Below, piece after piece: positions 33,959 to 40,621 of a DNA stretch of 64,000 nt. Numbering within the stretch: position 1 is the first letter of the stretch; every line of letters starts with the position of its first letter. The DNA is from Pedobacter frigoris. Lineage in GTDB: Bacteria > Bacteroidota > Bacteroidia > Sphingobacteriales > Sphingobacteriaceae. The stretch spans positions 310,001 to 374,000 of the forward strand of contig NZ_SWBQ01000004.1 of NCBI RefSeq assembly GCF_005116445.1. Reading direction: 5' to 3'. The notes beneath the pieces were generated by a model, which was not told the origin of the DNA, searched no databases, and saw only the letters and a list, made by a program, of their open reading frames with translations. The position numbers and the translations under genes were made by a program.

Positions 33959-35662
33959 ATGATGAAAAAATACAAACTCGCCGCCGCATTTGCGCTTATC
34001 GCTTTTGCTTCTTTAACATGGTCCTTCAAGGAAGACTTGTTTTTGGTATCGAAGAACCTTGATATTTTTGCTTCTTTATATAAGGAGATCAACATCAATT
34101 ATGTTGATGAAACCAATCCTTCAGATTTAATGCGTACCGGCATAGATGCTATGCTTGACGGGCTTGATCCTTACACGGAGTATGTTCCAGAATCGGAGAT
34201 TGAGGATTATAAACTAAAGTATGTGAGTACACAATATGGAGGTATTGGTGCCAGTACGCTGTTTATAGAAGGGAAGTTGTTTGTTAATGAAGTGAGTCAG
34301 GGCTACCCGGCAGATAAAGAAGGAGTGAAGCCGGGGGACCAGATTGTAAAGATCAATACAAATGAGGTTAAAGGCAAGGACCGTAATCAAATCAGTCAGC
34401 TTTTACGCGGTCCGAAGGGATCGTCTGTTGACCTGCTGGTCATCAGAGATGGGGCTGTCATCAGTAAGAAGCTAACCAGGGAAGAGATTAAGCAGCCTAA
34501 CGTGTCTTATTCAGGCATGACGGACAATAACATTGCTTACATCCGTCTGGATAAGTTTCTTGAAAATTCCGCTCAGGAGGTAAGAGAAGCTGCGGTTGCT
34601 TTGAATAAGCAGCAACCTAAGGGTATGATTCTTGATTTGAGGTATAACGGCGGTGGTATTTTGCAGGAGGCAGTAAAGATTGTAAACCTGTTTATCAATA
34701 AAGACATCACCGTGGTGACTCAGAAAGGGAGAAACCCTCAGAAAACCGTTACTTATAAAACCTATAGCGACCCGTTATTACCACAGATGCCCCTGGTTGT
34801 TTTGGTAGGAGGTTCATCTGCTTCAGCTTCTGAAATCGTAGCAGGAGCCTTACAGGATTTGGATAGAGCAATTGTAGTTGGGCAGCGGAGTTATGGTAAA
34901 GGTCTGGTACAACAGACATTTAATTTGCCTTACAATAGTCTTGTTAAGGTTACAGTAGCGAAATACTTTACTCCATCAGGGAGATGTATCCAGGCATTGG
35001 ATTATGCCCATAGGGATGCGAATGGGAAGACGCTTAAGTTTGCAGATTCTGTGGCTAATAAATTCAATACAAAGGCAGGCAGAAATGTCTATGACGGCAA
35101 TGGTGTGTATCCGGATGTGGTGGTGGCCAACTCAAAACCAAGCCCTGTTACGATATCTATCGTGAGCAAGAATTTGTTCTTTGACTACGCCAATGATTTT
35201 AAAAAGAAAAATAAAACTATAGCGCCAGCTGAGAGCTTTCAGTTGAGTGACGCCGATTATAATCAGTTTGTGTCTTCGCTGGCCGGAAAGGATTATTCTT
35301 ATACCTCACGTACAGAAAGATTGTTGTCGGATCTTCGAACAGAAGCTGAAAAAGAGAATAAACTGGCAGCTGTTAAAGCTGATCTGGATGATTTGAAGAC
35401 TAAGATGCTTGGAGCTAAGAGAACAGATTTGCTAACCTATAAGCATGAAATTAAGAAAGTATTGGAGACTCAGATCGTAAGCCGTTATTATTACGATAAA
35501 GGTAGAGTTATACAAGCATTTCAGTATGATAAAGAATTGGCGGCTGCTAAATCTTTGTTGGTTAATTCTACTAAAATGCTTGCTATTTTGAAAGGTGAGG
35601 GTGAGTATAAAATTATAGGCAACCCCACCAAAACAGTTACTGCCGCTGCGGTTGAAAATTAA
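33959..35662 (+). CDS. S41 C-terminal processing peptidase (CtpA-like)
   Basis: A 567-residue exported serine protease. It starts with a signal or anchor segment (residues ~5-22), then a helical N-terminal domain, a PDZ domain (about 85-170: GGIGASTLFIEGKLFVNEV, PADKEGVKPGDQIVKIN), and the S41 core (about 175-370). The catalytic Ser is in GGSSASASEIVAGAL, and the Lys of the Ser-Lys dyad follows in GQRSYGKGLVQQ. MILDLRYNGGG is also typical. A C-terminal region of about 190 residues is helical. Such proteases trim or degrade envelope proteins in the periplasm. The stop is only three bases from the convergent ferredoxin gene. Confidence 0.93.
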   Translation: MMKKYKLAAAFALIAFASLTWSFKEDLFLVSKNLDIFASLYKEININYVDETNPSDLMRTGIDAMLDGLDPYTEYVPESEIEDYKLKYVSTQYGGIGASTLFIEGKLFVNEVSQGYPADKEGVKPGDQIVKINTNEVKGKDRNQISQLLRGPKGSSVDLLVIRDGAVISKKLTREEIKQPNVSYSGMTDNNIAYIRLDKFLENSAQEVREAAVALNKQQPKGMILDLRYNGGGILQEAVKIVNLFINKDITVVTQKGRNPQKTVTYKTYSDPLLPQMPLVVLVGGSSASASEIVAGALQDLDRAIVVGQRSYGKGLVQQTFNLPYNSLVKVTVAKYFTPSGRCIQALDYAHRDANGKTLKFADSVANKFNTKAGRNVYDGNGVYPDVVVANSKPSPVTISIVSKNLFFDYANDFKKKNKTIAPAESFQLSDADYNQFVSSLAGKDYSYTSRTERLLSDLRTEAEKENKLAAVKADLDDLKTKMLGAKRTDLLTYKHEIKKVLETQIVSRYYYDKGRVIQAFQYDKELAAAKSLLVNSTKMLAILKGEGEYKIIGNPTKTVTAAAVEN

Positions 35663-35665
35663 GCT

Positions 35666-35995
35666 TTATTCTGCGTGATGAAGTTTGACAACCAAGCCGT
35701 CCATGGCCGGGTTTAATTGCAGTTGGCAGGCCAGCCTTGAATTTGGTAACAAATCCGGCAGGGTGTCAAGCATAGCATACTCATCATCGGTCATTTCATT
35801 GAGTTTTTCTTCGCCTTCGAGTACATCTACACAGCAGGTCGCGCAAAGTGCCATTCCTCCACAAGTAGCAAGTATATCATACTCACAAGCTTTAAGGTAT
35901 TCCATTAGGCTGAGTCCCATGTCTACAGGAGCTTCAAGAGTTGTACGGCTGCCGTCCGAATTTTGGACGTGTAGGGTAATGTTATTTTCTTCCAT
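35666..35995 (-). CDS. 2Fe-2S ferredoxin
   Basis: A 109-residue ferredoxin. The cluster ligands are Cys45, Cys51, Cys54 and Cys90, spaced C-X5-C-X2-C-X35-C, the adrenodoxin-like pattern rather than the plant CX4CX2C. The segment around them, ATCGGMALCATCCVDV and RLACQLQ, is typical. The extra Cys55 next to Cys54 is a small oddity. Its start is two bases after the stop of the flavoprotein reductase gene, so the two are cotranscribed and probably form an electron-transfer pair. The electron acceptor is unknown. Confidence 0.93.
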   Translation of the reverse strand: MEENNITLHVQNSDGSRTTLEAPVDMGLSLMEYLKACEYDILATCGGMALCATCCVDVLEGEEKLNEMTDDEYAMLDTLPDLLPNSRLACQLQLNPAMDGLVVKLHHAE

Positions 35996-35997
35996 GT

Positions 35998-37008
35998 TTA
36001 AAATTCTGATACACCGTTTACAGTAGTGTATTTCATGGTGTATTTAATTCCCGGGTTCATATATTGATATGCGCTATGGCTCATTAAAGCTGCTTCGTGG
36101 AAACCACAAAGTATCAGTTTTAATTTATTTGTATAGGTATTGATGTCGCCAATTGCATATATACCAGGGATATTGGTTGAATAATCATCTGTATTTACCT
36201 CTATTGCACTTTTGCTGATGTTTAGGTTCCATTGCTCAATAGGTCCTAATTTAGGACTTAAGCCAAACAAAGGAATCAGGTGATCAGCAGCAACGTTGGT
36301 AGCCTCTAATGTTTTGTTGTGAACGATTTCTACATTTTCAAGTTTTCCTGAGCCAGATACAGAGTTAAGGTTGCTGTTTAAGATCAGGTTGATTTTACCA
36401 CTTTCAGCTAATGCCATTACTTTGTTTACAGAATCAGGCGCGCCACGGAAGCTTTCGCTGCGGTGTACCAGTGTTAATTCCTCTACGATATCAGCAAGGA
36501 AGATGGTCCAGTCCAGGGCAGAGTCGCCCCCACCTGCAATTACCATCTTTTGTCCGCGGTATTGCTCCGGATCAAGGATCATATAATTTACCCCTCTGCC
36601 ATTTTCAAATTGCTCAAGACCGGCTACCGCTGGTTTACGAGGTTCGAAACAGCCTAGTCCGCCTGCAATTACGACCACCTTGGATTCTATAATTGTACCC
36701 ATGTTTGTGGTCAGTACAAAATCCCCTTCACCACGTTTTTCTAAACCTTCTATACGTTCACCTAATGTAAAACCAGGATGAAAAGGTTTTCCTTGTTCCA
36801 TCAGGTTGTCGATTAGTTCCTGAGCCAATACTGTCGGGTAGCCAGGGATGTCGTAGATTGGTTTTTTAGGATATATTTCAGATAGTTGTCCACCCACCTG
36901 AGGCAAATAATCAATTAAATGACAACGCATCTTCAATAATCCAGCTTCAAAAATTGCAAATAAACCTACGGGTCCGGCGCCAATAATGGCTATATCAGTA
37001 GAAATCAT
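35998..37008 (-). CDS. Thioredoxin-reductase-like ferredoxin-NAD(P)+ reductase
   Basis: A 336-residue FAD- and NAD(P)H-binding protein. The FAD dinucleotide motif is IIGAGPVGLFAIFEAG (about 7-22). The NADPH motif is VIAGGGDSALDWTIFLAD (about 155-172), and IYAIGDINTY near 285 is the C-terminal FAD contact. The CxxC active site of thioredoxin reductase is absent, which fits the TrxR-like ferredoxin-NADP reductases (YumC type). The ferredoxin gene two bases downstream supports this function. An alternative is a general pyridine nucleotide oxidoreductase. Confidence 0.9.
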   Translation of the reverse strand: MISTDIAIIGAGPVGLFAIFEAGLLKMRCHLIDYLPQVGGQLSEIYPKKPIYDIPGYPTVLAQELIDNLMEQGKPFHPGFTLGERIEGLEKRGEGDFVLTTNMGTIIESKVVVIAGGLGCFEPRKPAVAGLEQFENGRGVNYMILDPEQYRGQKMVIAGGGDSALDWTIFLADIVEELTLVHRSESFRGAPDSVNKVMALAESGKINLILNSNLNSVSGSGKLENVEIVHNKTLEATNVAADHLIPLFGLSPKLGPIEQWNLNISKSAIEVNTDDYSTNIPGIYAIGDINTYTNKLKLILCGFHEAALMSHSAYQYMNPGIKYTMKYTTVNGVSEF

Positions 37009-37121
37009 GTGTTTAAAATTTGTGCGAATTTACGAACTTTTGTTATCAATAACGATTCTATTTGTTAATATTCTACATAATCTGTAGAACTTCTGAAATG
37101 AAACCTGGTTGATATTTTGTT

Positions 37122-37129
37122 TATCTTTG
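37122..37129 (+). promoter_or_regulatory. Bacteroidota -7 element upstream of lpxH
   Basis: TATCTTTG matches TAnnTTTG and lies only 8 bases before the ATG at 37138, implying a nearly leaderless transcript if used. A TTG is not seen at the ideal -33 position. Confidence 0.45.
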
Positions 37130-37137
37130 TTTTATTG

Positions 37138-37887
37138 ATGACTAAGAACATATATTTCGCCTCTGATTTTCATTTAGGCTCTCCTGATTTTGAGGAGAGC
37201 AGAAAACGTGAAGATCGCATCGTTAGATGGTTAACTTACATTGAATCAAGCTGTAGTGAGCTGTTCTTGATGGGAGATATATTTGACTTTTGGTTTGAAT
37301 ACAAGACGGTTGTTCCCAAAGGATTCATTCGTTTGCAGGGTAAGCTTGCGGCTATGGCTGACGGCGGAATTAAGATTTACTTTTTTAAGGGGAACCACGA
37401 TATGTGGGTCGATGATTACTTTATCAAGGAAATTGGAATTGAAATTGTAAGCGACGAATTGGTTATTGAGCGGGCGGGGAAAAGGTTCTTTTTACATCAT
37501 GGTGACGGATTGGGGCCGGGTGACAAGAAATATAAGTTGCTAAGAAGGGTTTTTAGAAATCCTGTTTGTCAATGGCTGTTTTCGCTAATCCCTCCAAGAA
37601 TTGGTCTTGGAATAGCAAATGGCTGGTCCGGACATAGTAGAGCTGCTAATAACAAAGAAGAAGTGTTTTTGGGTGAGGAAAATGAATGGCTGGCGATTTA
37701 TGCAAGGGAGCAATTGTTAAAACAACATTATGATTACTTTGTATTCGGACACAGGCATTTGCCACTTGAAATAAATCTGACTGCAAATAGTAAATATGTA
37801 AATATAGGAGAGTGGATTAATTTTAACTCTTATGCCGTATTTGATGGTAATGAATTAAGTCTTAAGTATTTTGAGAAGGTTAATTAA
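37138..37887 (+). CDS. lpxH: UDP-2,3-diacylglucosamine diphosphatase
   Basis: The 249-residue metallophosphoesterase cleaves UDP-2,3-diacylglucosamine to lipid X in lipid A synthesis, at the inner face of the cytoplasmic membrane. All calcineurin-like ligands are visible: SDFHLGSP, GDIFDFWFEYK, KGNHDMW, HHGDGLGPGD and VFGHRHLP. A TTG start at 37117 would add seven hydrophobic residues and would lie on the putative promoter, so ATG 37138 is preferred. Bacteroidota LpxH proteins are of this length. prfA follows about 100 bases later. Confidence 0.9.
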   Translation: MTKNIYFASDFHLGSPDFEESRKREDRIVRWLTYIESSCSELFLMGDIFDFWFEYKTVVPKGFIRLQGKLAAMADGGIKIYFFKGNHDMWVDDYFIKEIGIEIVSDELVIERAGKRFFLHHGDGLGPGDKKYKLLRRVFRNPVCQWLFSLIPPRIGLGIANGWSGHSRAANNKEEVFLGEENEWLAIYAREQLLKQHYDYFVFGHRHLPLEINLTANSKYVNIGEWINFNSYAVFDGNELSLKYFEKVN

Positions 37888-37903
37888 AAAAGCTGTAATT
37901 TTG
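37871..37903 (+). promoter_or_regulatory. Putative promoter of prfA
   Basis: TTG (37871-37873) and TAATTTTG (37896-37903), separated by 22 bases, fit the Bacteroidota -33/-7 pattern. The -33 box lies inside the 3' end of lpxH. Confidence 0.45.
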
Positions 37904-37985
37904 CTGCCCGAATAAAAATCATGCATTAAGTGTTCAATTATAACCAGATTGAGGCTTAATGATCATATAAGTTTCTGAAAAAGAT

Positions 37986-39059
37986 ATGTTAGAAAAATTA
38001 GAAGCAATTAAACTGCGTTGGGAAGATGTTGAGGAGCAGTTAAGTAATCCTGATACCATGCAGGATATGAAGCGTTTTGCGGCTTTGAATAAAGAGTATA
38101 AAGATCTTGGTAAAATTGTAGAGGAGTATAAGGTCTACAAGAATGTGATGAGCAACATTGAAGCGAATAAGGAGATCTTAAGCACAGAGAAAGATGCAGA
38201 GATGCGTGATATGGCTAAAGAAGAGCTTGATTTGCTATTGGTTCAGCAGGAGGAGATGGAGGAGAAGATTAGGCTGATGCTGATTCCGGTAGACCCTGAG
38301 GATGCCAAGAATGCAGTATTCGAGATTAGAGGTGGTACAGGCGGTGATGAAGCTGCTTTGTTTGCTGGGGATTTGTACAGAATGTACAGTCGCTTCTTTG
38401 AACAAAAAGGCTGGAAAGTAGAAACTGTTGACGTAACAGAAGGTACAGCCGGAGGCTACAAAGAGGTGATTTTAAAGGTGAGTGGCGAAGATGTTTACGG
38501 ACAGTTGAAATATGAATCTGGTGTGCATCGCGTACAGCGTGTGCCAGATACAGAAACTCAGGGCCGCGTTCATACTTCAGCAGCCTCAGTTGCTGTTTTA
38601 CCAGAAGCTGAAGAAATTGATCTTTATGTTAATCCAGCTGATATTGACCTGCAGACCTCACGTTCTGGTGGTGCGGGTGGACAAAATGTAAATAAGGTAG
38701 AAACTAAGGTGCAGTTGACGCACAGACCTTCAGGAATTGTAGTGGTTTGTCAGCAGGAGCGCTCTCAGTTGGGTAACCGGGTTATTGCCATGGAGATGCT
38801 GCGCAGTAAGCTTTACGATATTGAGCTGCAGAAAAAAAATGGTGATATCGCAGCCAGGAGAAAGACAATGGTGTCTACGGGAGACCGTTCAGCTAAGATC
38901 AGGACCTATAATTATCCTCAAGGCAGGGTTACTGATCACCGTATCGGATTGACGCTTTATAACCTGAACGGAATTATGGATGGTGGAGTTCAGGAGCTAA
39001 TTGATGCATTGCAATTTGCTGAGAATGCAGAGAAGTTAAAAGAAGGTTCTGGAAATTAA
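37986..39059 (+). CDS. prfA: Peptide chain release factor 1
   Basis: The 357-residue factor recognises UAA and UAG and triggers peptide release on the ribosome. The GGQ motif lies at 231-233 ([14 protein letters not shown]). The stop-recognition tripeptide is of the RF1 type PxT (Pro187-Asp-Thr in [10 protein letters not shown]), not the SPF of RF2. The N-terminal helical domain and the [15 protein letters not shown] region are standard. The gene has its own putative promoter and is followed by tRNA-Asp. Confidence 0.96.
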   Translation: MLEKLEAIKLRWEDVEEQLSNPDTMQDMKRFAALNKEYKDLGKIVEEYKVYKNVMSNIEANKEILSTEKDAEMRDMAKEELDLLLVQQEEMEEKIRLMLIPVDPEDAKNAVFEIRGGTGGDEAALFAGDLYRMYSRFFEQKGWKVETVDVTEGTAGGYKEVILKVSGEDVYGQLKYESGVHRVQRVPDTETQGRVHTSAASVAVLPEAEEIDLYVNPADIDLQTSRSGGAGGQNVNKVETKVQLTHRPSGIVVVCQQERSQLGNRVIAMEMLRSKLYDIELQKKNGDIAARRKTMVSTGDRSAKIRTYNYPQGRVTDHRIGLTLYNLNGIMDGGVQELIDALQFAENAEKLKEGSGN

Positions 39060-39086
39060 GGACTTGCAATTATTTTAAAATAAATG

Positions 39087-39116
39087 TTGCAAAGTTGAAT
39101 TAAGTGCCTATATTTG
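39087..39116 (+). promoter_or_regulatory. Promoter of tRNA-Asp
   Basis: TTG (39087-39089), 19 bases, then TATATTTG (39109-39116): a near-ideal Bacteroidota -33/-7 pair about 40 bases upstream of the tRNA. Confidence 0.65.
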
Positions 39117-39156
39117 CAATCCCGAAACGAAACAACGATACAAACAACGGGAAAAC

Positions 39157-39230
39157 GGACCGGTAGTTCAGCTGGTTAGAATGCCGCCCTGTCACGGCGG
39201 AGGTCGCGGGTTCGAGTCCCGTCCGGTCCG
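39157..39230 (+). tRNA. tRNA-Asp (GTC anticodon)
   Basis: The acceptor arms GGACCGG (39157-39163) and CCGGTCC (39223-39229) pair perfectly, with discriminator G at 39230. The anticodon stem CCGCC/GGCGG encloses CTGTCAC with GTC at 39191-39193. The T-loop GTTCGAGTC is canonical. CCA is not encoded. A terminator follows at once. Confidence 0.96.
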
Positions 39231-39231
39231 C

Positions 39232-39261
39232 AAAAGCCACTCAAACGAGTGGCTTTTTTGT
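39232..39261 (+). terminator. Rho-independent terminator after tRNA-Asp
   Basis: AAAAGCCACTC (39232-39242), loop AAAC, GAGTGGCTTTT (39247-39257), with trailing T residues. The stem is perfect. Confidence 0.9.
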
Positions 39262-39574
39262 TTTCAGGCCAATTCATCATGTGCGGAGTAACTGCACTTT
39301 TGTTCATAAATACTTGCTGTTTATTGAGCGGCGATATGCATGATTTTTAGGTCATCCTATCTATCATTGACTGGCTTTAATCGGTAGCAGTATCACTTAG
39401 TATTTAGCAGGCCGCTAATGCCGACGATTCGTCATTGTTTATGAGTTTTCCGGAGTCTTATTTTTCTTTATACCTTGGTGAGGTCAGGTAATTCATTGCT
39501 TTATTATTTTAGTAGGTATTATCGGAGCTGAACACATTGATTGTATTGTTGCCGTAGCTATTTCATGCCTTTTA

Positions 39575-39588
39575 TGACAACGTTTTCA
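39575..39588. promoter_or_regulatory. LacI-type operator, site 1
   Basis: TGACAACGTTTTCA differs by one base from the perfect palindrome of site 2. Confidence 0.55.
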
Positions 39589-39736
39589 TGAGAAATTTTT
39601 ATCAATACTATATTTAATTTTAATCGTCTTGATCAATAAATAGTTATTAATCAGGTAATATATTACTTTGACTGTCCCATAGCCTAATGTAAAGTTTAAA
39701 AAAATTTGCATTGTATATTTATTCTGCTTTACTTTG

Positions 39737-39750
39737 TGAAAACGTTTTCA
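39737..39750. promoter_or_regulatory. LacI-type operator, site 2
   Basis: TGAAAACGTTTTCA is a perfect 14-bp palindrome with the central CG typical of LacI/PurR/CcpA-family operators. Confidence 0.65.
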
Positions 39751-39925
39751 TATCTGTTTTGCAATAAAGTGTAAAAACTGAATTAATTTTGTCAAAGATT
39801 CCAAAGGGCAGAATGTCCTTTTTAGTAGTTTAAACACAGATTTAAGACAGTGAAAAGTTGATTTTTCGTGAGTCTGTTATATCGTAAGCCTCCTTTTTGT
39901 TACTATTAAGGCGGTTTTTATGTAA

Positions 39926-39939
39926 TGCAAACGGTTGTG
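39926..39939. promoter_or_regulatory. LacI-type operator, site 3
   Basis: TGCAAACGGTTGTG; its 11-mer GCAAACGGTTG recurs inverted in site 4. Confidence 0.5.
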
Positions 39940-40135
39940 TTGTTTTTTTGAATAGCATTGGCATTCTGCTTGCATCAACACTTTGTTTTTCTTCGTCTTT
40001 TCTTCTTTGAAGAAATTAATTGATCTATTTTGTGATTATCACAATATTTTTAACTCTTTATGGTTAATGAATCCAATTTTTTTTTAAGTAGTTCTTGTAA
40101 AGAAAGCTTCCGGTTAAAATAAATAGGGTAATTTG

Positions 40136-40160
40136 AATATCAACCGTTTGCGTTGATATT
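40136..40160. promoter_or_regulatory. LacI-type operator, site 4, within a 25-bp dyad
   Basis: Perfect 9-bp arms AATATCAAC and GTTGATATT flank CGTTTGC. The part CAACCGTTTGC is the reverse complement of the site 3 core. Confidence 0.6.
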
Positions 40161-40621
40161 ATATATAACATGTTAGACTTAATGTTATACTTTAGTTTTT
40201 GTATATTTAAATATGTGTAAGTTAATTGTTTAGGGAACAATAGTATTGAACATATATTTTATATAAATGAACAGAACAACCTAACCCAAAAAACCGACTA
40301 TGAACCAAACCTTTACTTTAATCTTTTCGAAAACCGATTTACTCATCTTTAATAAATAAGATGACAGAGGTCATCGATTGCATGATCTCTCTTTCTATTG
40401 GTTATAACTAAATCTAAAACAAACTAATCGTTCTTAATGCATTTTTTTGCGCTAAGAATTAATATTAAACAATCCTAATCCAAATTCTATGTTCAAAAAA
40501 AATTACTCTTTGTCCTTTGGCGTTTCTATGGCCAATAATCTCAAATCGATGTAATTTCCAATTGGTATTTTAACAATCGAGATTATTTTTTAAACACTAA
40601 AACTTTAATTAAACTAATAAA

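Larger units (their letters stand above)
39262..40621. promoter_or_regulatory. Long AT-rich regulatory region upstream of PUL 2
   Basis: About 1360 bases without a credible protein or RNA gene. It contains four palindromic sites of LacI type, listed separately, and a small dyad GATGAC-AGAG-GTCATC near 40360-40375. Two tiny ORFs (19 codons at 40300, 21 codons at 40489) lack supporting features. No clear TAnnTTTG promoter was found near the first SusC gene, so an activator or alternative sigma factor may be used. Confidence 0.6.

Noticed and set aside
40003..40018. TTCTTTGAAGAA near-palindrome as a fifth operator
   Set aside because: It lacks the central CG and shares no core with the other four sites.
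40300..40554. Two tiny ORFs (19 and 21 codons) before the first PUL 2 SusC
   Set aside because: They are short, low in complexity and lack any conserved feature; chance ORFs in AT-rich leader are more likely.
39262..40621. A decayed gene or mobile element in the long intergenic region
   Set aside because: No frame with recognisable protein remnants, terminal repeats or transposase fragments was seen; regulatory palindromes explain the visible structure better.
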